Part shown: in pieces, positions 1-6,283 of the stretch
Numbering within the stretch: position 1 is the first letter of the stretch
How the letters are laid out: the number at the start of each line of letters is the position of its first letter
NCBI GenBank assembly: GCA_001643475.1
Contig: LXTK01000165.1
Location: forward strand, 1 to 8,222
Direction of reading: 5' to 3'
Source: Proteobacteria bacterium SPGG2
GTDB lineage: Bacteria > Pseudomonadota > Gammaproteobacteria > Acidiferrobacterales > SPGG2
Length of the DNA: 8,222 nt
The notes under the pieces: model-generated
What the model was told of the DNA's origin: nothing
Seen by the model: only the letters and a program-made list of their open reading frames with translations
Database searches by the model: none
Program-made: the position numbers and the translations under genes

Positions 1-757
1 GCGCTTTTTCAATCGCTCGCGACACGCAATGATGCACGGCGATGACGTCGTTGCCATCGACCTGCTCACCTTCAATCCCGGCCGCGATCGCCTTTTGCGC
101 GAGCGTTTGTGCATGGGTCTGAGCGTGACGCGGAACCGAGATCGCCCATTCGTTATTGCAAACAACCATAACCACGGGCAATTGCCAGGCGCCGGCAATA
201 TTTAGGGCTTCGTAGAAATCTCCCTTTGAGGTGGCGCCGTCTCCCAGCGTACATACCGCAACTCTAGGTTGCTTTCGCAGTTTCATCGCGCAGGCGACAC
301 CAACTGCGTGTGGCACGTGGGTAGCAATAGGAACGCAGACAGGAAAGTCCTCGCGTGGGCCCACATAGTCCATGCCACGTTCATCACCGCCCCAGTAGAG
401 CAACAGTTCCGTCATGGTCACCCCACGAATGAACATGGCGCCGGATTCGCGGTAAGTGGGTAATAGCACATCTTCAGTACGCATAGCACTGCCAATGCCC
501 ACAAAACTCGCTTCTTGCCCCAATGAGGATGCGAACGTGCCGAGTTGTCCCGTACGCTGTAGGGCAACTGCTTTCTTGTCAAAAAGGCGCGTACGCACCA
601 TAGCATGATACAGAGAGATGAGATTGGTAGAATCCCTTGCGAACTCGGGTAACTCACCCTTCACTTCACCGTTGTGATCTAGAAATCGCGTGTGGTGAAT
701 CTCGAAACTTGCCACCCGTGTCGAGGAGCCTGTGTTTGACCTTTTGTCCTTACGCAT
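1..757 (-). CDS. pdhA: E1 alpha subunit of a 2-oxoacid (pyruvate or branched-chain) dehydrogenase complex, partial (C-terminus off window)
   Basis: Reading the minus strand from ATG at 757-755 gives 252 uninterrupted residues to the window edge; the family is about 360-400 long, so some 110-150 C-terminal residues are missing. The thiamine diphosphate motif is clear: GDGATSKGDF starts at residue 172 and ends with the NN pair at 201-202 (VVCNNEWAIS). Upstream are the typical LGQEA (79-83) and LPTYRESG (99-106) segments of E1 alpha. About 40 N-terminal residues precede the conserved core. The enzyme decarboxylates a 2-oxoacid with ThDP and passes the acyl group to E2 lipoyl; E1 beta and E2 should lie beyond the left edge. 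The start overlaps the leucine dehydrogenase stop by 8 nt (ATGCGTAA), implying coupled translation. No strong Shine-Dalgarno is visible (only GACAAGAAT upstream). Substrate is uncertain: the sequence is PdhA-like, but the partner gene suggests branched-chain keto acids. Confidence 0.9.
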   Translation of the reverse strand, partial: MRKDKRSNTGSSTRVASFEIHHTRFLDHNGEVKGELPEFARDSTNLISLYHAMVRTRLFDKKAVALQRTGQLGTFASSLGQEASFVGIGSAMRTEDVLLPTYRESGAMFIRGVTMTELLLYWGGDERGMDYVGPREDFPVCVPIATHVPHAVGVACAMKLRKQPRVAVCTLGDGATSKGDFYEALNIAGAWQLPVVMVVCNNEWAISVPRHAQTHAQTLAQKAIAAGIEGEQVDGNDVIAVHHCVSRAIEKA

Positions 758-1856
758 CGAGATTATTCTTGTCGGTAGCGGGCAACCTTGATGACCTTAG
801 GTTCTTCGCAGGTGACGCCAATATTGCGTCTACCATGCCGTCGGCCACGTGATGGGGTGCCTCATCCTTTTTCGCGGATTGCTCGAAGATTCGCATTAAC
901 GTATCGTAAATTCCGGAAAGTCTTTCGTTAAGTGCGGATTTGTCAGTCACTATCTGAATCACTCCGCCGGCGTTGATCGCATAGTCAGGTGCATACAGTA
1001 TTCCTCGCTTATGCAGCGCGTCCCCATGACGCGATTCAGCTAGCTGATTGTTAGCCGCACCACCAACGATCTTCGTTCGCAAACGTAAGAGTGTATCATC
1101 ACTAACCACGGCGCCCAGTGCGTTTGGTGAAAACACATCACACTCGACGTCGTAGATGTCTTCAGGCTCGACCACATCAGCGTCGAATTCATCAACACAG
1201 CGCTCGACGGCCGCTTTGTTCACATCACTAACTGTCAATCTCGCGCCACGCTCGTGTAACTGGCTAGCGAGTGGATAGCCTACATGCCCAACCCCTTGGA
1301 TCGCAACGTGAATACCATCGAGATCCGTTCGGCCCAGTTTGAATTTAACCGCCGCTTCCAGTCCCCGTCGTACACCGACCGCCGTGTGCGGCGAGGGATC
1401 ATCTGTACCGGCACTGCCAGCTGATGTGCAGGCAACATATTTAGTAGTGCGCGCAATCACATCCATGTCCGCAACACTGGTACCGCTATCGACTGCCGTA
1501 ATGTAACGCCCGCCAAGCTCGTCGATGAATCTACCGAACGATTCGAAATACGCCTCACGATCGCGGATCGGCGTCGGGCACATCAACACCGACTTGCCGC
1601 CTCCCTGGGGAAGGCCCGAGATGGCTGCCTTATAAGTCATGCTGCGCGCGAGTCGCATGGCATCAACGATGGCTGCCTCCGTCGACGGATACGAAAGACA
1701 GCGACAACCACCCAGCGCCGGCCCTAAGTGCGTGTTATGGATCGCGATAATCGCGCGTAGCCCGGTAGCGCGGTCGAACTTAAAGTGAATATCGCCAAAG
1801 CCCAGGGATAAGGCGTCCTGAAATATATCCATGTCGTCGCCAACGATCGGTTTCAA
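750..1856 (-). CDS. Leucine/branched-chain amino acid dehydrogenase (Glu/Leu/Phe/Val dehydrogenase family)
   Basis: A 368-residue NAD-dependent amino acid dehydrogenase, of normal length for leucine dehydrogenase. It reversibly deaminates leucine, valine or isoleucine to the 2-keto acid plus ammonia in the cytoplasm. Seen: GPALGGCR (45-52), MTYK (73-76) and GGGK (85-88), whose lysines are 12 apart as in Bacillus leucine dehydrogenase (K68 and K80); the catalytic aspartate in TAVDSGT (D123), again at the expected 35-residue spacing from the second lysine; a Rossmann loop GVGHVG (188-193) followed by D211 (VSDVNK), fitting NAD; GGAANNQL (265-272); and LYAPDYAINAGG (287-298). Start is uncertain: the longest form begins at TTG (1856-1854), right after AGAGAG, while an ATG at 1832-1830 (MDIFQDAL) lies where many homologues begin; neither has a well-spaced Shine-Dalgarno. 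It is first of the operon, with the E1 alpha gene overlapping its stop. Leucine is preferred over phenylalanine by overall resemblance only. Confidence 0.92.
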   Translation of the reverse strand: MKPIVGDDMDIFQDALSLGFGDIHFKFDRATGLRAIIAIHNTHLGPALGGCRCLSYPSTEAAIVDAMRLARSMTYKAAISGLPQGGGKSVLMCPTPIRDREAYFESFGRFIDELGGRYITAVDSGTSVADMDVIARTTKYVACTSAGSAGTDDPSPHTAVGVRRGLEAAVKFKLGRTDLDGIHVAIQGVGHVGYPLASQLHERGARLTVSDVNKAAVERCVDEFDADVVEPEDIYDVECDVFSPNALGAVVSDDTLLRLRTKIVGGAANNQLAESRHGDALHKRGILYAPDYAINAGGVIQIVTDKSALNERLSGIYDTLMRIFEQSAKKDEAPHHVADGMVDAILASPAKNLRSSRLPATDKNNLDA

Positions 1857-2144
1857 CTCTCTACGAAAATGCGGTTACAGCGATGAACCCAGTGGGACCC
1901 ATCGCCTTCGTGTCCTAAGTGCTTTTTGTGCTCTTGTGCATGAAGGCTCTTGCTAAATCTATTATAGCTTGTGTCCGATCGACCGTGACACCCACCCGAA
2001 GTTCCGATTCGAGTGCCCAAATACTGGATCTACCCAACCAAAGCAATAGCATTTATGCGGACAAGTGAATCTTATCGTACAGGTGTAAAATCAGGTGCGC
2101 CCATCTGCGACACTCCATTTGATTTGTCCGACAAGGGCGCTGAC
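1857..2144. other. Divergent intergenic region, left part
   Basis: No gene is supported here. It holds the leader and likely promoter of the minus operon. An inverted repeat GTGTC/GACAC (1971-1975 and 1987-1991, 11-nt gap) lies just upstream of the -10 box. A TAAAAT at 2086-2091 could serve as a plus-strand -10 for the hydrolase gene, but it has no good -35. CCGACAAGG occurs at 2128-2136 and again at 2155-2163 inside the repeat that follows. Short open frames on the minus strand (for example 2053-2355) resemble no protein family and run through repeat DNA. Confidence 0.5.
1961..1966 (-). promoter_or_regulatory. Candidate -10 box for the leucine dehydrogenase/E1 alpha operon
   Basis: On the minus strand this reads TATAAT, a perfect sigma-70 -10 hexamer, about 105-130 nt upstream of the two candidate starts. 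There is no convincing -35: TCACGG or GTGTCA are the best matches at 16-19 nt. The box lies inside an imperfect 17-bp palindrome (1952-1968, arms GCTA/TAGC), which could be an operator. A regulator cannot be named from this. Confidence 0.4.
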
Positions 2145-2264
2145 CTCCATGCGACCGACAAGGATGTCGGAAGGTAGGACAATGCATGGAGCAATTGCCG
2201 AGACGGAGGAAATGCAAAAGGATTGTAGGCCGCTCCTGCGCATCCTGCGCTCGCGGCATTAGTG
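2145..2264 (+). repeat. Dispersed structured repeat, copy A (with about 38 nt extra internal sequence)
   Basis: Shares two blocks with 8141-8222, same orientation on the plus strand. Block 1: CTCCAT, GACCG, then a hairpin CCGACA-AGGA-TGTCGG (2155-2170). Block 2 (2211-2264) begins AATGCAAAAGGATTGT and ends GCGGCATTAGTG; against copy B it has two substitutions and one missing base in 55. Block 2 contains a second stem, GCGCA-TCC-TGCGC (2238-2250), flanked by CCGC/GCGG (2230-2233 and 2253-2256). Between the blocks copy A has about 38 nt absent from copy B, including GCATGGAG (2184-2191), which pairs perfectly with CTCCATGC (2145-2152) and encloses the first hairpin. This looks like a REP- or MITE-like intergenic element. 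It contains no transposase and no target-site duplication I could identify. Confidence 0.85.
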
Positions 2265-2267
2265 CGT

Positions 2268-2314
2268 CCATGCACGTCAGAACATCCGTGCCATGCACGT
2301 CAGGACAATCCTTG
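2268..2314 (+). repeat. Two-copy tandem repeat of about 23-24 bp
   Basis: CCATGCACGTCAG occurs at 2268-2280 and 2291-2303. The following bases also match imperfectly (AACATCCGTG against GACAATCCTTG), so the whole unit of 23-24 bp is duplicated head to tail. It directly follows repeat copy A and may be its right end. The second unit supplies the ATG at 2293, which is in frame with the hydrolase gene but is probably not its start. Confidence 0.75.
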
Positions 2315-2327
2315 CCAAAAGCTCGAC

Positions 2328-2331
2328 GGAG
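2328..2331 (+). promoter_or_regulatory. Ribosome binding site deciding the GTG start of the hydrolase-OsmC gene
   Basis: GGAG (within CGACGGAG) lies 6 nt before GTG at 2338-2340, ideal spacing. The in-frame ATG at 2293 is preceded only by tandem-repeat sequence with no purine-rich motif, so GTG is the better start. Confidence 0.7.
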
Positions 2332-2337
2332 ATTACC

Positions 2338-3573
2338 GTGACCGAATCTATTCATAGGGAAAAACTCACCTTCCTAAATCAACAGGGACAGCAACTGGCG
2401 GCACTGCTTGAAAGTCCAGAAACCAAGCCTATTGCCTACGCGTTGTTCACACATTGCTTTACCTGCTCCAAAGACATTGCCGCTGCCTCCCGGGTTAGCC
2501 GTGCCCTTGCGGCACGTGGTGTAGCCGTCGTGCGTTTCGATTTTACTGGCCTCGGCAACAGCGAAGGTGACTTTGCCAACACCAATTTTTCTTCAAACGT
2601 GGCTGACTTGATTTGTGCGGTCGATCACATGCGAGACACCCTGAAAGCGCCGGCCATCCTTATTGGTCACAGCCTAGGTGGTGCAGCCGTGCTATCAGCG
2701 GCTGGATATATTTCCGAAGTTCGCGCGGTTGTAACTATTGGTGCCCCGGCCGAGCCTGAGCACATAAGTCACTTATTCGAAGCAAACATCGACGAGATCG
2801 AAGAGAAAGGACATGCCGTCGTAAATCTAAGCGGTAGAACCTTTACTATCAGCAAACAATTCCTAGATGACATTGCGACACAGGACCTCAGCGAGCGAAT
2901 CAGGACGATGCAAAAAGCGCTTCTCATTTTCCATGCCCCGGCCGATGATATCGTTCAGATTGACAGTGCACGCCGTATCTTTGAGGCAGCCAGACATCCA
3001 AAGAGTTTTATATCCCTCGATAGCGCTGACCATCTATTGACCCGAAAACAGGACTCCCAATACGTAGCCAACACGATCGCCGCTTGGGCGGGCCGTTATA
3101 TTCCAGTCGCGGAAATCGCTGCCAAAGATACGACCCGCCCAAAATTGAAATCGGGAGAGGTTTTGGTTAGAGAAACAGACGGCAAGTTTGGGCAAGATGT
3201 TTTTACGGATTCACATCATGTATTGGCAGATGAACCTACGCGCAATGACGGACGCGATACCGGCCCCGATCCTTATGAGTTCCTTCTTGCGGCGCTAGGA
3301 ACTTGCATAAGCATGACGGCGCGTATGTATGCAAGCCACAAAAAACTACCATTAGAAAAGGTCTCGGTAAAACTTAGTCACAGCAGAATCCACGCCGAAG
3401 ATTGCGAACATTGTGAGACAAAAGATGGGAAGATCGATCGTATCGAAAGCGAGCTTGTTCTTGAAGGCGATCTTACAGCAGAGCAACGCCAGCGCGTGCT
3501 TGAGATATCAAACAAGTGCCCAGTACATCGAACTTTGCACTCGGAAATCGACGTGCAAACACGACTCGCATAG
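2338..3573 (+). CDS. Bifunctional alpha/beta hydrolase - OsmC family protein
   Basis: A 411-residue cytoplasmic fusion (426 if started at ATG 2293). The N-terminal alpha/beta hydrolase, about residues 8-258, has the nucleophile elbow GHSLGG with S112, a likely acid D203 (HAPADDIV) and catalytic H232 (SADHLL), a complete triad. The C-terminal OsmC/Ohr-like domain, about residues 273-411, has both cysteines expected of the thiol peroxidase fold: C323 in LGTCISMTARMYA and C394 in NKCPVHRTL. OsmC and Ohr proteins reduce organic hydroperoxides, so a lipid or ester hydroperoxide hydrolysed by one domain and reduced by the other is plausible but inferred. The domain order and length match a known two-domain family; its substrate is not known to me. 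GTG was chosen as start because of the GGAG 6 nt upstream. The gene stands alone, divergent from the leucine dehydrogenase operon and convergent with gspB, 25 nt apart with no visible terminator hairpin. Repeat copy A lies in its upstream region. Confidence 0.9.
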   Translation: MTESIHREKLTFLNQQGQQLAALLESPETKPIAYALFTHCFTCSKDIAAASRVSRALAARGVAVVRFDFTGLGNSEGDFANTNFSSNVADLICAVDHMRDTLKAPAILIGHSLGGAAVLSAAGYISEVRAVVTIGAPAEPEHISHLFEANIDEIEEKGHAVVNLSGRTFTISKQFLDDIATQDLSERIRTMQKALLIFHAPADDIVQIDSARRIFEAARHPKSFISLDSADHLLTRKQDSQYVANTIAAWAGRYIPVAEIAAKDTTRPKLKSGEVLVRETDGKFGQDVFTDSHHVLADEPTRNDGRDTGPDPYEFLLAALGTCISMTARMYASHKKLPLEKVSVKLSHSRIHAEDCEHCETKDGKIDRIESELVLEGDLTAEQRQRVLEISNKCPVHRTLHSEIDVQTRLA

Positions 3574-3598
3574 GTAACTTGAGAAAAGCGGATTTGCG

Positions 3599-4315
3599 TT
3601 AGTTGGGGCGTGGCAACTTGAACTTTGTTCCACCGTGATCCAGCACCACCCCGTCGTACACGATTGCTTCCAGCCTTATACCACCGTCGATCCGGTCGCC
3701 CTTGCGGATGTGACGGTCGTTGATATAGACCAGGTTTTCGGCTTCATTGGCCGAATACAGGTGCACGTTGACTACCATATCCGGGACACCATCACGGAAC
3801 GCCGCAGGCATCTGCCGTAAGAACGGGATGTCGGCCGGATCCACCTCGGCCACCTCTTCCTGCGTGAAATCATCCATGGTTGGCTCGGCTACTGCGACCG
3901 CCATGGTAGCGACCTTAGGTGCGGCCTTGGGAGATTTCGCTTTATTGGCGGAAGTTTGGCGCTTTGTCTTTCGCTTCCCCGAGCGAACCCGGGCCTGCTC
4001 CCCCAAATCACCGACATCGGGCCTATCGACATCGCTCAGGGGCGACAGCTCTACACTGCCCGTTACCGCGGTTCGTGACGGAACAGATTTAGCCGAGGCC
4101 TGAGCGGCTACTGGCTTAGCCGGCACACCATCATGCGCCCAGAACCGCAGAAGCACCAACGACGCAACAATGACCAACATCAACGCTAGGATTATCGGCC
4201 ACCAACGACGGTTGAGCGGCGCCGACAGCGTCCCCGTGCTATTCGTGGGAGCCAACATTTCACCGACACCACGTTCTTGTTCCGACTTCTTTAGCGCATC
4301 AAGAATATAGGACAT
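3599..4315 (-). CDS. gspB: GspB/ExeB-type general secretion pathway protein B
   Basis: A 238-residue bitopic inner-membrane protein. It opens with the family signature MSYILDALKKSEQER, which fixes the start at ATG 4315-4313 rather than an in-frame ATG 33 nt upstream. One membrane segment follows (about 40-57, WPIILALMLVIVASLVLL), then a long Ala/Lys/Ser-rich periplasmic linker (about 60-150) with a basic stretch (GKRKTKRQ), and the conserved GspB domain at the C-terminus (about 164-238: IPFLRQMP, VNVHLYSA, YINDRHIRKGD, VVLDHGG). With GspA it forms the complex that lets the type II secretion secretin GspD assemble through peptidoglycan. Its ATG is 2 nt after the gspA stop, with GGAAGG (4326-4331) inside the end of gspA, 10 nt upstream of the ATG, so the pair is an operon. 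Secretin and other gsp genes are not in the window, which is common for gspAB. Confidence 0.93.
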   Translation of the reverse strand: MSYILDALKKSEQERGVGEMLAPTNSTGTLSAPLNRRWWPIILALMLVIVASLVLLRFWAHDGVPAKPVAAQASAKSVPSRTAVTGSVELSPLSDVDRPDVGDLGEQARVRSGKRKTKRQTSANKAKSPKAAPKVATMAVAVAEPTMDDFTQEEVAEVDPADIPFLRQMPAAFRDGVPDMVVNVHLYSANEAENLVYINDRHIRKGDRIDGGIRLEAIVYDGVVLDHGGTKFKLPRPN

Positions 4316-4317
4316 AG

Positions 4318-6036
4318 CTAACTGGCCTTCCGGTCCGGACCCTTCCACAATACCGGCGCTGCCTTCTCCGGATCATAGGTGTTCAACTGTATGAAGGTGA
4401 GCCTCCCGACCACGCCGTCTAACTTCAACTGATGGTCACGTTGAAACGCCTTTACCTGTATTTCAAGCTCCCGGTCGAACAAGTCCTTGCCATTGGCTAG
4501 CTTCGGCTCACCGTGGTAGCGTGCCAAAATATTTCTTAACCAAACTACTGCCTCGCCGCGAGTACCGCGACGCAACACGCGTTGCTTTGATGACAGCGGC
4601 TTCCACAGCAACAAATATTGCCCATACCAGTAGCGATCGATTTCACTGATGGGAATATCATACTCTTGACCGCCAAAATCCGCCGATATCTGATTATCAT
4701 CTAAAGCGGTAACCAGCACATGGTGTCGCTGACCACTGCCATCGAGCAACTCAATCACCGCGGGACGATTCAGCTGCCGTAAATTATTCCATGTACCGGA
4801 TCGGAAAATACAACGCAAACCTGCCTTTTGTGCTCGTGTACATCCGGTAGAACCTTTGTAGTCGGCATATACAAGACCCCAACGGGAAAACAGCTGGGTA
4901 AAGGCCGATTCGGTATCGGTGTATACGTTCGGACCAGTTAAGATCTGTTCCAGCGTTTTGTCGTTGTCCGCTTTAGCGGGTGTTGTCGTTGACGGTTCAA
5001 CCATCGCGACTTGATCGGAACTCGATGTCGCTTCGGCATCCGCCGCAATCACCGATAGCCCTGTGCTGATATCAGTGCTACCGGTATCCGCCGACTGCAC
5101 CGCGGCGAGCTGCGGGCTTTCCGATGCATCTTTCTCGAATAAGGGCGACAATTGCCAACCTATAACGACCAGACCTGCGACCACTGCACCGGCCACCAGC
5201 GCCATGGGGCGCGGCAGGAAACGTCTCGGGACCGGATGCCCAACCTGCCCAGCCGCACGCCTAACCAAACTCACATTAGCGTATGCCTTCCCACGTGCAT
5301 AAGTACCCAGTAGCGCACGATCACAAATAATATTGACAACCCTTGGCACGCCGACTGACAACGTGTGAACCCAACGCATAGCCGGTGCGCTGAAAAGCGG
5401 TGTCTTGGCGCCGGCTACTAGGCATCGGTGCAAGATATATTCGGACGTCTCCTTCGCACCTAGCGGGCCCAGACTGTAACGGGCCGTAACCCGCTGAGCG
5501 AGCTGGCGCATATCTTCCTGCGCTAACAGGCTATTTAACTCCGCCTGCCCGACGAGAAGAATCTGCAGTAGCTTCTCTTTGCTGGTTTCCAGATTCGTGA
5601 TCAGGCGCAGTTGCTCCAACACATCGCGGTTCAGGTTCTGCGCTTCGTCGATAATCAAGACTGTACGTCGACCCTTGGCGAAGTTCGCCAACACATGATC
5701 ATTCAGTGCATCGATCATGTCTTTTAGGGTAGCGTCCTGGGCGTATTCGATGCTTAACTCATCACAGATCGAGCGCATGAACTCATGCACAGACAAAAGC
5801 GGATACAGGATCAGTGCTAGTTCGACGGTCTCTGGCAGACGTTCGAGCAACGCCCGAATGAGCATGGTCTTACCCGTGCCCACATCGCCCGTTAGCTGCA
5901 CAAAACCGCCGCCTTCGGTGACACCGTAAATCAGGTGTGCGAGCGCCTCTTGATGTCGGCGGCTCAAATAGAGAAATCGCGGATCGGGTGCGATCGAGAA
6001 GGGATTTTCTTTAAGACCGAAGTAGCGGGTATACAT
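4318..6036 (-). CDS. gspA: GspA/ExeA-type AAA ATPase with peptidoglycan-binding domain
   Basis: A 572-residue inner-membrane ATPase, normal length for ExeA. Order: family start MYTRYFGLKENPFSIAPDPRF; AAA domain with Walker A GDVGTGKT (50-57) and Walker B LIIDEAQ (127-133), plus QAELNSLL and the QRVTARY segment (181-187); one membrane span (about 278-295, MALVAGAVVAGLVVIGW); a Ser/Thr/Ala-rich linker (about 300-355); a C39-peptidase-like periplasmic domain (about 365-480) with C399 and C409 and RHHVLVTALDD; and a PG_binding_1 domain (about 486-555: LRRGTRGEAVVWLRNIL, FQRDHQLKLDGVVG). ATP use in the cytoplasm and peptidoglycan contact outside fit its role in inserting the type II secretin with GspB. 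The C39-like part lacks the usual protease context, so it is probably structural; its two cysteines could form a disulfide. The start is fixed by the conserved N-terminus although the ribosome binding site is poor. It lies 247 nt downstream of the EF-G-like gene, with its own candidate promoter. Confidence 0.95.
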   Translation of the reverse strand: MYTRYFGLKENPFSIAPDPRFLYLSRRHQEALAHLIYGVTEGGGFVQLTGDVGTGKTMLIRALLERLPETVELALILYPLLSVHEFMRSICDELSIEYAQDATLKDMIDALNDHVLANFAKGRRTVLIIDEAQNLNRDVLEQLRLITNLETSKEKLLQILLVGQAELNSLLAQEDMRQLAQRVTARYSLGPLGAKETSEYILHRCLVAGAKTPLFSAPAMRWVHTLSVGVPRVVNIICDRALLGTYARGKAYANVSLVRRAAGQVGHPVPRRFLPRPMALVAGAVVAGLVVIGWQLSPLFEKDASESPQLAAVQSADTGSTDISTGLSVIAADAEATSSSDQVAMVEPSTTTPAKADNDKTLEQILTGPNVYTDTESAFTQLFSRWGLVYADYKGSTGCTRAQKAGLRCIFRSGTWNNLRQLNRPAVIELLDGSGQRHHVLVTALDDNQISADFGGQEYDIPISEIDRYWYGQYLLLWKPLSSKQRVLRRGTRGEAVVWLRNILARYHGEPKLANGKDLFDRELEIQVKAFQRDHQLKLDGVVGRLTFIQLNTYDPEKAAPVLWKGPDRKAS

Positions 6037-6044
6037 GGCTTATA

Positions 6045-6057
6045 CCAGCCGGGCTGG
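6045..6057. promoter_or_regulatory. Small palindrome overlapping the gspA translation start region
   Basis: CCAGCC-G-GGCTGG is a perfect 6-bp inverted repeat ending 8 nt before the gspA ATG, where a Shine-Dalgarno would be expected; no clear one is present. It could be a protein-binding site or chance. Confidence 0.25.
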
Positions 6058-6088
6058 CCAAGGACGTATTAGGGATGTCTTATAATTC

Positions 6089-6117
6089 ATCATCGCCAGT
6101 AAAGGATGACGTGTCAA
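6089..6117 (-). promoter_or_regulatory. Candidate sigma-70 promoter for gspAB
   Basis: On the minus strand TTGACA (6117-6112) is a perfect -35, followed after 17 nt by GATGAT (6094-6089), a four-of-six match to the -10. The implied transcript starts about 45-50 nt before the gspA ATG. A TATAAG further downstream is 27 nt from the -35, too far to use it. Confidence 0.5.
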
Positions 6118-6190
6118 GGGGCTGATTCAGCGGAGATTTTTCCGATCGCAGGCGCTAGCGAGGCCCGCGACCGAGAGGTATCGCCTGCTG

Positions 6191-6208
6191 GCACATGTAG
6201 TCATGTGC
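6191..6208. repeat. Perfect 7-bp hairpin
   Basis: GCACATG, loop TAGT, CATGTGC. It lies 76 nt downstream of the EF-G-like stop and about 75 nt upstream of the candidate gspA -35. There is no adjacent U-tract. It might protect the 3' end of the upstream transcript or bind a regulator. Confidence 0.45.
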
Positions 6209-6283
6209 GTACCGGCGGATCACAAGGGTGTGTGTCCACTCCCCATAGCCGTCGCACTAGATCCAGTCTGGCCTTACGAGAGG

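Larger units (their letters stand above)
6037..6283. other. Intergenic region between the EF-G-like gene and gspA with nested inverted repeats
   Basis: No gene is supported; a 65-codon plus-strand frame here has no recognisable product. Besides the promoter it holds a perfect hairpin GCACATG-TAGT-CATGTGC (6191-6208), an outer inverted repeat CAGGCG/CGCCTG (6149-6154 and 6182-6187), and the palindrome CGCTAGCG (6153-6160). None is followed by a T-run on either strand, so I do not call an intrinsic terminator after the EF-G-like gene. Confidence 0.5.

Noticed and set aside
1..757. Frameshift or pseudogene for the E1 alpha gene because it lacks a stop codon
   Set aside because: The frame is open and conserved to the window edge; it is truncated only by the window.
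2145..2314. CRISPR array
   Set aside because: The repeats are two tandem units plus one dispersed element, with no regular repeat-spacer pattern and no cas genes.
2053..2355. A 100-codon minus-strand frame in the intergenic region
   Set aside because: It reads through repeat copy A and the tandem repeat in antisense and resembles no protein family; a second overlapping frame at 2072-2275 is equally open.
3574..3598. Possible bidirectional terminator between the convergent hydrolase and gspB genes
   Set aside because: The 25-nt gap has no GC-rich stem or T-run.
3747..4103. A 118-codon plus-strand frame opposite gspB
   Set aside because: It is antisense to the low-complexity linker of GspB and has biased composition only because of that.
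4316..4348. Upstream in-frame ATG for gspB at 4348
   Set aside because: It overlaps the end of gspA and adds residues before the invariant MSYILDALKKSEQER start at 4315.
6081..6086. Perfect TATAAT on the plus strand
   Set aside because: No -35 at a usable distance and no plus-strand gene follows; the minus-strand promoter next to it explains the AT-rich patch better.
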